A stretch of DNA of 64,000 bases from Oikopleura dioica (GCA_907165135.1 OU015567.1:8499001-8563000), one strand, 5' to 3'. Counted from the first letter of the stretch, positions 12,100-24,682 are shown. Numbers and translations: made by a program. The notes: generated by a model not told the origin, from the letters alone.

Positions 12100-15000
12100 T
12101 TACGGTGTTGGCGATTCTGTTAAACTCCGGGAACGCGAGCGATGAGCGTGCCTCCTTTTCAGCACCAGTTCGCTTTCTTGCTCTTCAGTTGGCTCTCGAT
12201 ATCTTGAGTAAGGATTGTATGCTTGCCGATGTGGATGCTCAAACTCTTCAATTCGGGGGCCATAAGACGAGCCATCGTCAATCAGTCCAGTTTCAGAGTT
12301 CCAGAAGAGATCTTTCGACAAGTCTGGCATGTAAGCAGGCCTAAAAGATGCATCCGAGCGGCATTCCGGAGCGGTTCCTTCCACTTTGCACACGCATTTG
12401 ACTCCTTGAGCAGTCGTCCAAGGCTCGTGAAGGGGATGCGCGATAGCCTTGGTTTTTCATTGATAAGTTGGGGATAAAATGAGGGCGACTTACGCTTGTG
12501 TTGTCTTCGTAACATGCCAAGTTGCTTTGATCGCGGGTGGTGAAATCTTTAGTCGTCGGGGTAGAGTCGAACTCGTGGTTGTTTCCCGATCGACCAGTTG
12601 CTTTTATTCCGAGAGTGATGGTGATCATATATTTTGTTCCAGGTTTAATATTGCTAAATGAGAGTTAATAAAAGTCTCAAACTGATTTACAGACTTGATT
12701 CTGGCAGCTTGAGTCATTTCCGAATTTCTTCTTTCGATCGGCTTGTGGCCTACTTGGGGCATTTTGCATTCACCTCTGCACCTGAAAATCAACAACAGTC
12801 ATTTATGCCAGACTTTATCAAACTTACTCTTCCTCTTCTATAGAAATATACGCAATTTCAGTTATATCATCTCTTTTTGGATAGGGCCATTTCCAAAAGA
12901 AAAGAATTTCTGTGCTCAAAACTTGCCGCAACTCTGTATCAATGGCAGGAGCTGCTCTTGTTCGTTGAGTGATGGTTGTTCGTCGTTTTGGGCCAGTTTT
13001 GAAGCTGCAATGCATGTCGATCTCGTACTCCGAAAATGGCTCCAGATTCAACAGTTTGTAAGGACTTAATTTGAAAGATCAGAAAAAGATAGAAGATCTG
13101 ACCGAACCTGTTTGCATTTTCGACCGTTCCAGCAACAGCTCCAGCTGTACTGTACGTTAATTTAATATCACTGCAGTGCCTGTTTGCCTTTTCAAATTCA
13201 AGCTCGATGAAATCTTCGCCAAAACTCTTGACCTGTACTTCTCTTACAGTATATCTCTTCGTAACTCTTCGCGATCTGTCACAATGATATTTTTCCGAGT
13301 CTTGACAAGAAAGTCCAAAAACGATGAGTCGGTAGTCTCTTCCTGGAATGATATTTTGGAAGACAACTTTTGTTTCGATTCCGACAAGTGGGACGACTTT
13401 GGTTTTTGCTGATCCGCCGCCGACTGTTGCAAGTGAGACTTTAAATGACTGAATTGACTGAGCACGGTTTTTCAAGGGTCTTGAGGTCAGAATAGCGCTA
13501 GAAAAAAAGAATCAGATATTTCCTGAGTTCTTTTGCTTACGTTATAGTTCCCGCTTCTTCATCAGCAACAATATCAACCGTCGGTTTCGGAATTATTTTC
13601 GGAATTCGCTGTTCAATAAGAGTTTCTTTTGAAGCATGAGGCAGAGCTTCGCAAGTATCAATACTCTTCTCGTTGCAACAGCTGCATTGGTTACAGTTGC
13701 ACAGGTCTTCATTTCCGTCGGAGTAGTCAGCATAGCCATAGTCGCCGTAGGCTTGGTATGGGCCGTAGTTGCCGTAATTGTAAGAATAAGGAGAAGAGTA
13801 GGGCAGATTGGAGCCGAAGAGAAATTTGTTGTAACTCGTGCAATTTACATTCTTTACAGCGCTCACCAGAAATCTATTGAAAAAAAATTTACCTGTATTT
13901 TCTATTCAATCTTGAAATAAACCTGTATTGGGTGCCCGAATCGACAGTATCTTCGTAACAAAGGACATTGCTCTGCTTCGTGAACTGAGAGCACATGACC
14001 TGCGCTGTGCGCGTGATTTCTTTGGGTCGAATAGTTGTGGAAACTCGTGTCGAGCCGCGCTCCTTGATGACTTCGTACTCGTTTGCTCCCTTGATGCCTT
14101 CCCACGTGAAAACAATAAAATTGCTCGACAGAAATCTGAGAATTATGTTATCTTCGTTGACAGCGGGCACTTTTGTTACACCAAGAGTTCTAGCAATATC
14201 CGATTGTCGGCTCAAATCTCCTTGGAATGCCTCTAAAATGAGCTTAGTTACAGAGATGGGTGGAAATAAACTCACCCAAAGAGAGGGTATAAGAAGTCGA
14301 TGGATCGAGTTTGCCAAGGGTATATTTTTTGATGTTGTTCTTATTATCAAAATAAGCGAAAATCTTTGTTGGCTGTGAAACGTCGCTGCTCCATGAAAGT
14401 TTGTACCGCGTGATTCTTGCTTTTGGAGGAGTCCATTCAAGAGTTATCTCGTCGCTCGTGCACTCAGTCACTCTGAGATCAACAATTGGATCGATTTCAG
14501 TTGAAAAGTTGAAAATCGCAGGAGGAGTTTTTATATCTTCGCCAGTGTTCACATCGACTAAAGGGATGACCCCATAGACCTGAAGAATGTTTGATTATTT
14601 TTTTTTGTGATTCTAATGGACCTCGATGTTGTATTTTTGTCCTGGATCAAGGCCCTCAATGTCCAAGACCTGGACTTGTTTCCGTGTCTCTAATCCGTAC
14701 TGATCTTTCGGCAAGGTATATCTCGGGTCGAAGTGATCAATCACTTGTGAGGAGCGAGGATCATACGGATCAGACATAACTCGAATGTGGTAGTCCCTAA
14801 CGGGCGCATCTGGATTCTCCCATTTGATCGTGATTGTATTTTCTTTTCGATAGTTCATTTCAACTCGCAGCGCTTTGGGACGATCGGGTGCGGTTTGGAC
14901 GATTGTTGAAAGTGCTTCTGATGGAATTTGTTTGTTATCGACTAGGACTAAGGCTCGGAGCTGGATTTCATATTGTCGGCCGGGTAAAATCATCGGAATG

Positions 15001-18000
15001 AGGATATATCGGGAATCTTGACCTGTTGGAATTGGGTACGTTTGGGACTCTCTCACGTGATCATCAGTCAAGTCAGAAACATTAACTAGGTATCGGATGA
15101 CTGCAACAGATGGTGGATTCCAGGTCACACTTGCAGTGTTGTTTCCATGGAGCTTGACGACCAAATCAGTTGGATTTCGTGAAAGTACTGTTCCTTTTAT
15201 TTCGGCAAAGTTGGAAACAAGTCGATGACCCCGCTCTTCAAAAATTGAAGCAACTTTGATCGTGTATTCTTGATTTTCTTCCAGTCCCAAGCTCCTTGTC
15301 TGATAAATATTACACGGATTCTTGTGGCGGTGGGGGCAATAACGAGTCGCCCCGTGATGCAGTCGGTCGATTTTACTCGTTTCTTCGTTGATGAGCTTGT
15401 TATTCTTCCATGTTTGCACCTTGAAATGAGTCACTGGCCCGTCTGGCTCTAGCCATTGAAAATCAAGTCTTCCGGAGCTTGTACTCGTGATGAAAATCAA
15501 TTCCATCGGGGCATCGAGTTTCGTAAAGATCGAAATTTGCTCACAACGTCCTTCTTGTAAACTGTCATCAACTTCCACAAGCGCGGAAATATTAACGGAA
15601 TATTCAGTTCCTGGCTCTAGTCCGCTCGTCCTCCATGTTTGCTCGTTTTTATTGGAAACGTGGTTGATTCTGTTGATTTGGAAGCCATGATTTATGTCGA
15701 TTTTGTATTTTCTGATTTCCACATTTTTGTCGAGAACAGGTTTTTTCCAAGAAATAGCGAAGCCGTCTTCATTGGTCTCAACGAGTTGAAGAGCTCGAGG
15801 CGGCGGAATCGATGTCAAATGCTCACCGAACGCGGCATCGGAGTATTTTCCATTTCGTTTTGCTTTCACATTCACTCTTAATAAGTTTGATGAGCATAAT
15901 TGGAAAAAAGAACTTTTGACTTTTCTTTTTGATTAATGTGTCGATTACCTGTAAAGTGTTGCTTCTGATAAATCAGAGAAAGTAACTGATGTGCGTCCCT
16001 TGTCAACCCTCTCGTGCTTGATGACTTTTCCAGTCTCTACCTCAAGACATTCAACGAGATACTCTTCAACATAAATCGCGCTTTTGCGGTTCAAAACACA
16101 ACTTTAATTTATCTCAACTATTAAACTGTTTTTGAACTGTGCCTTGGATGCCACGTGACTTCAAGTTCATTTTGTCCTCTCTCGACAAAGTCAATTTTAG
16201 ACGGTTTTGGAATCGCAGTCGCCGCAGTGATCGAAGTCGCCAGCGATTTCAGCGGCGGTTGATTGTTGCGCGGAATTATAGCAGCGACAGAAATATCATA
16301 GTCTCGTCCAGCTACGAGCCCTTTTATCACCAGATTTTTCTCGCTTGTATTTTCTGCTTCCGGCGCGCCTCCCTGCTTGCTTTTGTAAATGACTCGGTAC
16401 GACGGATTTTTAGTTTGACTGTTGTCTTTCCAGATGATGTGGAGATAGTCGGAGCCCGAGTCGACCACTTGAAGACCAGAAATAGCTTCAGGAGGCATTT
16501 GGAAATTGTAAACGGCTTGTTCAGACATCCCGCCCTTGTCAGACACGCCTGTGAGCTTGACACTGTACATGTCCAGTGGATACAGTTTGTTAAATACAAA
16601 GGACCAAACTCTTTGGCCATTAATCATCTTCTGATTGAGACCGTTTCTTTGATTCACAACAAACTCTGGAATGAAGTGAGAAGGCTCCGAACTACCGACG
16701 AACATTCGAAACTCATTTACATCGCTTCTCTCAAATTTATCCCAAATAAATTCCGCTGACGTTGATGTGATAACTCGAGAATGTTTGAAATTTTGTGGCG
16801 CGATTTCTAGCGTTTTGAAAGCAACAGACTCTTTCGGTGACTCCCCACTATTTACGATTGCCACAACGTCGATCACATAATTTTTGAAGGGTCGAAGATT
16901 CGTTAGTTTTCTATAAGTATCTCCCCCTGGAATTTCTTGTGAGTTGCCGTCTTGATCCGAGACCCTCCATTTCTGAGGAAAGCCATCTCTCGGTGACCAT
17001 CTAATGGTTGCTGTGGTGGAGGTTACCTCTAGAACTTCCAGGCCAGTTGCTCCAGCCACATTTGCAGGTTGCATTTCGATTTCACGGACAAATACGTCAG
17101 ATTCTATCTGCTCGTCGCCGAATCGAACTATCGCTACTGCTGTCAGTTTTGAGACGCCCGATGGAATGTTGGGAATCGTCAGAGTTTGTTCAACACCAGG
17201 TTGTAGATTTTGATTCTTGAAAACATCGACATTGTTGAGTGAAATCTTCACTTGGACGTTTTGGGCGTTGTTGAGCGAGGTTCTCCATTTGATTGTTGCT
17301 CTCGGGAAATCGCTTTCGACGGAAAGAACTTGCGGTGCTTCGGGTTTTGTGTACGCGAAAATTGGTTGCTGGTTGGTTCGACCGTTGAGGGTGTAATCTG
17401 CGCGAATGCGGTAGCGTTTACCAGGAGTGAGGCTCGTGAATTGAACATAAGAATTTCTTCCCTGCATCCAATGATTTGTAGGAAGCTCGGTTCCTCTGTC
17501 AGTTTCGAGGTAAACAATCACATTCCCTGCCAGAGGTGGCAGCCAAGTCACAACAATCGTGTCTGTGGACCTTTTTTCGACAACTTCTTCGAATCCATCA
17601 ACTCGGAGAATGGGCGGAATTGTCTTCTCAATCGAAACTTCCCCATTTTCTCCAATCAATCCAGTAAGAGTCAATATGGACTCAGAGTAAGAATTCACGC
17701 CGCTAAAAACCACTTGAGTTGCAAATTTGGGAGCAGTTTCTTCTAGCGGCTCATTATTGTTCCAACTCAACTTGGCGACCCATTTTTCAATGGAGGGCAT
17801 TCGTAACCAATTCACAATCAATTTATTTTCTTCCCGGTTTGTTGAGAGGCGCCTTTTCAGGGTTTCGAAGATTTTCATTGCCTTTTCGAGATTGATTGGT
17901 TCACTCGGTTGGTTTGATTTTGAGCCATTTTGATCCTTGGCGAAAACGGAGATTACATTCGGTCCTGATTTTCGGACAGGCATTGTGAACGTTTTGCTTC

Positions 18001-21000
18001 GAATATTGTGCGATCTTTCGTTGTATTCAACTACATAATCACTTGTCGACCCGGTCCAGCTTACTTGAACCATTGGGTCGTCGTTTTTATCGGCAAAGAC
18101 CCGGTAGTTCACATCTGCGATTGACAAGGGCTTGGTGTGGAAAGTGAGTTCTCTTGGGGCAGAGCGCATTCCATTTTTTTCGACAAAAATTCTCAGTGTA
18201 TATTGCGTAGATGGAGAAAGATCTTTCCACTGAAAACTAGTTGAACTCGGATAAAGTGGGATTTCCTCAGATGTTCTGTATGGCTTCTTTTGAAGAATGT
18301 AGCCCTCAGCGTTTTTTACTGGCTCCCAGGAGATCTCAGCTGCCATGGCGTAAATCTTTGAAGCTCGAATATTTCCAACTCGTGGGGGAGGGTCGATTTT
18401 TGTCGAAGCGGTAGAAACAGGAACGACTGAGTTTTCATTTTGAATGCTGAATCGGAAAGAAGCTGGTTCTTCTGCGCTGCCGAGGACCATCACCTGAGCT
18501 TCATAATCATGACCTGGATTGAGTTCATTGGCACGAATCGCGTAAAACTGAGTGTTTCGCGTTACCCAATCTGGCCAAGAGCGGCCAACTTCGCGCCATC
18601 GAAGACGATAAGCGACATTTTGATCGGATTGAAAATTTTCCTTGAACTTCCAAGTCAAATTGTATTGACTGTTTGCCGGGCTTTTACTTCGTGAAGTGAA
18701 CATCAAAGGATTCGGAATGTTAACTCGGCTCACGACTTCGCCAGCGTCAAGTCGATTTGCTCCCCAAATTTCAACAGAACAGATGTATTCGCCTTCTAAG
18801 TCTTTGTCTGGTCTCGTGAGTTCAAGATATTGCTTGTTCTTGTTCCATTTTGGGGAGTATTTTTCGAAGTCGTTGTCGAAGGCGTATGAGTATTGACTCG
18901 TCGCTTCGTAGAGCTTTCTTCTTTGGTTTTTGTTTTTGATGAACCAGGTTATCAATGGATCCCCTCGCGAAGAGACGGTCCTGTCGTAATCGCAGTGAAG
19001 CTTGATCGTGTCGCCTAAAGTATCGACATTCGACGAACGGACATCCAAAGAGCGAATATTTCGTTTATTCACGCAATTTGGCTCTCTATTCTTGGGTGGA
19101 AAGCAATAAAATGAGATTTAGGTTAACTTGCCCGATTTAAATAGTAGTTTGCTCGCCCAAGTCCTGTCATGAAAAGAGAGACATTTACAGTAATGAACTT
19201 GGCCGTTATGAATTTCATCCCAAGTTTCACCGATAGGCTTGTAGCTGCCTGTATTCGTCTTGCAATAATTGTTGTCTGTGCAATGCCATTTTCCATTTCC
19301 TCCGCCGGTGCATTCACAATATTTTGGCCGAGAATCTCTGTTGTCGATCCAAGTTGATCCAGGCTCGTATTTTCTGATTTCGTTGCCAAATTGGTCTGAA
19401 AACATTATGAACAAAAATTTATTATGAAATGAAGGCTTACATTCGCAAATGTCTGGATACACGCACTTCCACTGAGTATCCGGGAAGCAAGTGCAAATCA
19501 TTTCTTTATTTGTCGATTCTTGCATCGCCTTCCATTTTTCTCCCACTTTGTAGCTGTGCTTGTTGTGGACGCAGACTTGCTCGCAGAAACCGTATGATTT
19601 GTCCTTATCGTAATTGGAAGTGGTGGCGCACCATTTTTGATGGCTGCTCTCGGTTATGCCTTCTTCTGTGCATTCGTTGAACACTTTTCCATTGTAGAAA
19701 AAGGGAAAGTGGCAGAGAGCGGATTCTAAGAACGTGAAAGCTTCTTTTGTTTTCAAGACCTACCTGAGTTGCCATGAACAGTAACAATCGTAGCCGGGTC
19801 ATTCTCAGTGTATTCTTCCTTCGTCTGAATACAGTAGCCCCAGTCGTTCTGAGACCTTCCAATCTGACAAAACTGCTTGCCTCCTCTAGGCGCGCAATTG
19901 AACCAAGCTTTTCCATTGTAAAAGAACGGAATGCGACACTCTTTGATTTCGTTGTCTTCGTTGAGTGCGTGAAACTTGCAGTCCGCTTGTTTTCCGTTGC
20001 ATTTGCACAACTGAAAGGGAAATATTTTTGAGTCAGTCGAAAGAGAAAAGTTTCAATCAGGGAATTTCTTTTGTTCGGAAATGGCGACTGGAGTCATCAA
20101 TTTGAATTATTTGACTGGCAAAACTCGTTGATGGAGATTAATTTGTCGACTTTTAGGCGTCTTTACGCTACATTCCGACGTTGACCGCATTTTTATTGGA
20201 AAAAGAAAAGAATTGAAGAATTGATCTTTATTTACCTGCATTCCTCCGAAATCCGGATTGTACTGTAACCAGGACTGTTCATTCGAATACTTTACTCCGT
20301 CTAAATCTTTAAAAATGGCTTGAGAAAACAAGCCATAAATCATTTTTACGGTTTGGCCGTATTAATATGTTCCGGATATGTATCGGATCTGTTCGAGCTA
20401 TTTTTAGATCGTGTGAGCTATTTTCGTTTTCAGCCGCAGATGCGACACGATTTTAAAAAAATTATTCTCAAGACTGGCCTTGGCATCCTATTTGGCGATT
20501 GCGATACTGAGGAACATCGGGGGAATTGTCATCGGAGCATTCGTAGTGTCCATTTCCTTATTTAGGTGCACTAATGATTCTTTTACTGAAGACCAAATCG
20601 ATTGACCAATAAAAATGAGGATTATGAAACTCGTTAACGAGACTAGTAACTATAGCACCAAACCCTTCGCAATGACAAACTTGCGATTTGCCATTACTGT
20701 TGGTCGATTTCCAAGACTCGCCTTTGTGGTAATTCGTCGATGTCTGCTTATCAAAGCATCTGTCGCCGGTACTGCAGCTTGTCGATACTTTTCTACCATT
20801 GGCGACGCAGATACAGTCGAATTCTTGCCCGTTTGGCTTGGTCAGCAACCACTCTTCACCGACCTTTCGCCACGTTCCCAAAGCTGAGTCTTTTTCGATG
20901 CAAGTTTCGTCCCGCAAAACGCACTGTATGCTCCCTCTTCCTTGACCTAGACATCGGCACATCTCGATTTGGCCACTTGGGGATCTTCGATCAAAGGTGT

Positions 21001-21218
21001 TTCCAGGCGCGACATATTCTTGAGTTCTAGTGTCGAAGCAAAAGCCTCTTTTTGCGCGACTGTCGTTTTGTGGCAATGTGTACTCGGATACCTTCAACGG
21101 GTTAAAAATAAGAAGAAGCATGAACTAGTTTTTGATGCAGTTAAATTTTGATTAACCCTAACTTTCGCTGGGCTTCAACATTTTGCACTAATAGGAGCGC
21201 ATAAAGTCCAGTTTTCAT
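12100..21218 (-). CDS. Fibronectin-like modular matrix protein (FN1/FN2/Ig/FN3)
   Basis: About 18 exons on minus. Junctions I could phase: 21091-~20655, ~20301-20236, 20010-19764, 19725-19441, 19395-19128, 19085-~16131, 16080-15949, 15876-14622, 14579-14276, 14232-13893, 13873-13541, 13497-13108, 13064-12828, 12781-12695, 12653-12494, 12447-12100. A likely signal-peptide exon starts at 21218 (MKTGLYALLL). Order: about four FN1 modules (for example CFDTRTQEYVAPGNTF with CRC), two FN2 modules each with four Cys (FFYNGKAWFNC; FPFFYNGKVFNEC), three FN1 modules, one Ig domain, about 18 FN3 repeats, then a last FN1 (CYEDNTS to GVKCVCKVEGTAPEC) and a basic tail. FN1-FN2-FN2-FN1 is the collagen-binding arrangement of vertebrate fibronectin. 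RGD occurs once, inside the Ig domain. A Tyr/Gly- and Cys-rich insert sits at 13640-13830. The third FN1 lacks its last Cys, so a small exon near 20310-20650 may be missed. The junction near 16130 needs a GC donor. Confidence 0.85.
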
Positions 21219-22096
21219 TTGATCTCTTCTTTATCTGCAGAATTCCGAAATTCTCTGAGATTTTCTTTGTTGTCTTCAAGTTAGTCTCTTTTATTCTTTG
21301 AGTGATTTAGTAGTTGGAAAAATTCTGCTCCGGTCGGCTTCATAAAAGTACTCCTATCGTGGCGCTAGAGTTAGATAATTGGTTTTTCCCGATTCTGGTA
21401 GAAGGGTTTTCTTTTCGCGCGCTCACTCTGATTCGACCTAATTTGAATAAACAAATTCAAATTGGCCAAAGCCAAATTCTCGTCTAAAGGATAAAGTGGG
21501 ATGATGACCCTGGCTTGGCGAGGAAATCCGGGATTGGAAATGTCAAAATCGTAAGGCTTCGTATTTTTGACAGACGAGAAAGAGACGAGCAGGAATGTGA
21601 TGGATGGGTTAGGCGCCGACCAGTGGTCGCCATGATTGACGCAAATCTGATCAATTAGGCACCTTTAATAATCCATAAAACTCGAAATGATAATAACAGC
21701 ACTTCCGGACAAGCAACACCTTCAAAGAACAACAACAAGCAAATTGTCCTCTAACAAATATATTTTTCAATTCATTCTAGGAGAATGACAACATTTTTCT
21801 TTTAAATTTTAGTCAAATTTGCTTATTCAGTGAAAAGATTACGACTTGAAGACAACAAGGACTCTTCAAGAACTCCTCGAAGAAAAGCCCACTCAAAATT
21901 TTTGAGTCAAAAACTATCATTAAATCTTCTTCTCTTGAGTAATCGTGTTTTCTTCCTAAAAAATAAAACATATCCCAAAATGTTCTCTTTGAAATTTGAG
22001 AAAAAAAAATCAAAAAAGTTACTTACCTTATTACCAATTACATAACAAAACTTTTCAACCGGAAGTCTTTGATTTATCATATAAATCCTTTTTAAA
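21219..22096. other. Divergent intergenic region
   Basis: This gap lies between the fibronectin start (minus) and the mitochondrial carrier (plus). It should hold both promoters and 5' UTRs. No domain-bearing exon is seen. The 71-codon plus ORF at 21830-22045 is Lys/Arg/Leu-rich low-complexity sequence and is not supported. Confidence 0.5.
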
Positions 22097-23272
22097 ATGA
22101 CAACGCTTTTTACCTCAGAAGAGGAATCAGTCCTGAAAGTGGAGCTTCAACCTGGCTTCATCGGGCCAAAAAGAGAAAGACGACACATTTCTGTCGGAAC
22201 ATTCTATGGAGAGACATTTTCAATCGGCCTTTTCGCCGCCCTCCCAAACATGTTTTTTACTCCACTGGATTTGGCAAAAGTGCGAATGCAATCTAATCCG
22301 TTCAAAAATACTTCGATCCGGCAAGCTTTGAAAAACGGGAAGATTTACAGAGGAGTCAGTGCTTACACTCTCCAGGCTTGCCTCACAGCCGCCACGCGGT
22401 TTACGTCGTTTACGTTCATCACTTACGAGTTACAAGAACGAGGATTCAAATATGAAACACCCCAGAAAGTAGCTTCAGCTGTAGCTGCTTCGATTTTGGG
22501 CATTTTTGTTGCATCGCCGATGGAACAGATAAAAGTGGTGCTTCAACGGCTAGGGTGGGCAAATTTTTTGAGCAGAAGATCGATGATCATTTTCGAAAGT
22601 TTTTTTTTCTATTATTATTTACTAAAAACTTTGGAAATCGTTTTTAATTCGTCCAGAACATCACTTCCAAATTCTTTAATTTGAGAATTTTGTCCACCCT
22701 AGTGTAAAGAAGTCCTAAACCGATAACACTTGGAAAAGCAGTAAGCCATATTGTTGAAATGAGAGGCTACAGTGGCTTCTGGAGAGCCTTGAAACCGAGA
22801 CTTATCAGAAACATTATGTTTGATTCGATCAACATGGTCCTTTTTGCTCAAACAAAAGAATATCTCGACAAGAAAAGGTAGAAAAAATAAGTGAAGATTT
22901 AATTAAACATATTCAGACCGAAAGATGAGCATGAAGGTTTTCTGGATAAGTTCATGAGACTTTTGGTGATTGGAACTTTTTGCGGCACGATTTCTTGCAT
23001 GATTTCTTATCCATTCGATTCAATGGCGCTTGTTATGAACCAAAGGCCCACTCTCAGGTACCAAGAGTTTTCTTCTTTGCCTTATCGCTTTTAGTTTCGT
23101 GAACTCCTTTCGAATCTGTCGGCAAAAAGGCTTTTACAACGGAATATCCGCGCGCTGCTCCTACATAGGAATTCAACTTGCGCTTTCGTGGATTATTTTC
23201 GACGCTTTGAAAACTGCCCTCGACCATGACCTGGCTATTGTTCAGTCTTTTTCTAATAAATTTTCTATATAA
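22097..23272 (+). CDS. Mitochondrial carrier family (SLC25-type) protein
   Basis: Four exons (22097-22554, 22713-22877, 22917-23057, 23095-23272) join in phase to give 313 residues, the usual carrier length. Three repeats are visible by their helix signatures: PLDLAKVRMQ (close to the PxDxxKxRxQ consensus) in repeat 1, PMEQIKVVLQ in repeat 2 and the degenerate PFDSMALVMNQ in repeat 3. The later matrix-helix pieces RGVSAYTLQA, GFWRALKPRLIRN and GFYNGISARC follow each repeat. The family exchanges small metabolites across the inner mitochondrial membrane; the substrate cannot be read from this sequence. The third signature has lost its basic residue, so salt-bridge gating may be altered. Intron 1 is almost entirely a small TIR element (separate entry). 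Confidence 0.85.
22551..22701. mobile_element. Small TIR element forming intron 1 of the SLC25 gene
   Basis: The segment starts TAGGGTGGGCAAATTTTTTGAG and ends with the near complement of TAGGGTGGACAAAATT. It covers all but about 11 bp of intron 1 (22555-22712). The GT donor lies within the element's first bases. No target duplication is evident (left TCAACGGC, right GTGTAAAG), so the ends may have drifted. A related terminus, TAGGGTGGACA, occurs at 44207. Confidence 0.5.
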
Positions 23273-23431
23273 AACTTTCCTTCTAGGTTTGTTTGACTCT
23301 ATAATTTTGATAAGAAGACGTCATTTTGAGTGTTAGTTAGTTTTTGTATATTTTATTTCTCGTCAAAAGATTAAAAGTGCACAGAAAAGATTTTAGCAGC
23401 AGCAGCATTTTCGTGAATCGTTATTTTGAAG

Positions 23432-24155
23432 CTAGTTTTCCTCGTCGAAGGCTTCGCTTTTGAGATTGAGCAAAGTGACAACGAAGTCTTCCTCATCTGA
23501 TGCATCGTCTTCTTCTTCTTCTGAGAGTTGGATATTTTCGACAGCTGCGTTCGCCTTGATATTGTCGATTATCTCGGTCTCGGATTTGTAGAGCCGCATC
23601 TTTTCTTCGAGTTTTTGTTGAAGCTCCGTGATTCTTTCTTGAAGATCCATGATGTCCGCCGAATGCTCGCGCCTTGCCTCATTGTGCTCCTTGAGTAATC
23701 GCATGTAGCGTGATCGCTTCTCCGCAATCTTGTCTTGTCCTGCTGCGTTTTGGGAAAACATCGGACGAGAGCCTTCATCGACACTTGGAACCGAGAAGCT
23801 TTCTTGTGTTTGGGGAGCTCGTTCTTTCGTAATCGTTGCTTCTTTCACTTGATTGTGTTTTGTTTGGCCACGTTTGCGGGTAGAGACGGTCTTTTCTCCT
23901 GGTAAGGCTTTTTTCGCTTTCCTAAAAATCAAATTAGTATAAATTCTTCATCTTTGTGTACAATCATTATCATTTCTTTACTTACTTGTAATGATATCTT
24001 CGCATGTTAAACCATTTACTGAGATAATGGATCGGGACATCAAGTTCGGAAGCAAGTTCTTCCCTTTCTTGTCTTGTTGGGTACGGTTGCTTCTCAAATG
24101 CTTGTCTCATGAGTTCTTTTGTATTTTCGCTGGCGATATAAGATCCTTTCCTCAT
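23432..24155 (-). CDS. Divergent homeodomain protein with C-terminal coiled coil
   Basis: Two exons, 24155-23986 and 23921-23432, give 219 residues with an in-phase 64-bp GT-AG intron. Residues about 3-60 fit a homeodomain: helix 1 TKELMRQAFEKQPYPTRQER, helix 2 EELASELDVP, helix 3 HYLSKWFNMRRYHYKKAKK. Trp48, Phe49 and Arg53 are in place, but position 51, almost invariably Asn, is Met. The rest contains a Lys-rich stretch, a heptad-like coiled coil (about 130-180) and a strongly acidic tail. I cannot assign a homeobox class. The start ATG at 24155 is chosen because a stop lies in frame just upstream; an upstream exon joining at that point cannot be excluded. The LTR element inserted only 122 bp upstream of this ATG, so the promoter may be affected. 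Confidence 0.7.
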
Positions 24156-24276
24156 GACGTTCTTTTTCTGCGTCTATTTTTGTCTTAATGGATTGATGTT
24201 TAGATTTGACTTGTAGATTTAATTCACTCCCTTCATATATACCCACTGTGCTCGAATAGAGGGCGCTGTCATACAG

Positions 24277-24491
24277 TGTAGTGGTGATACCAATTAGAGG
24301 ATCATTAACTATCTAATCCACGCATTCCCTCTCCCAACTCCCGCTGTGCCACCAACCATCTTACCGACTGTATCTCCCGGCTCATCCCTTTGCACAAGTT
24401 CACAGCCTATATAAACTGACCTCCAGTCCGAATAAACTATCAGTCTTCTCTACTTTCGAGAGTTCTCTTTCCTCAATTAGTTCCCACTATA
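24277..24491 (+). repeat. 5' LTR
   Basis: This 215-bp direct repeat starts TGTAGTGGTGATACC and ends TTCCCACTATA. It contains a TATATAAA box (about 24408-24415) and an AATAAA signal (about 24430), the elements expected for retroelement transcription and polyadenylation. It is the same sequence as 33568-33782 by eye. Confidence 0.95.
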
Positions 24492-24682
24492 TTTTGGTGA
24501 CTGAACTCTTCGAAACCTACAAGCTCCCGAACCGCTCGACATTTCTCTACACGAGATTTTTAATCAAGAGATACATCATCAAATATTCTAGAGATCAAAG
24601 AGATATCAGGAAAGGGGAATTTACATTTAGAAACTAATTTCTGTCGCCTATTCTGACTGATCATAGGCACAGATTTATCATT

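Noticed and set aside
13928-14378. Plus-strand ORFs opposite the fibronectin exons
   Set aside because: They are antisense shadows of a strongly supported coding exon and have no motif or splice partners.
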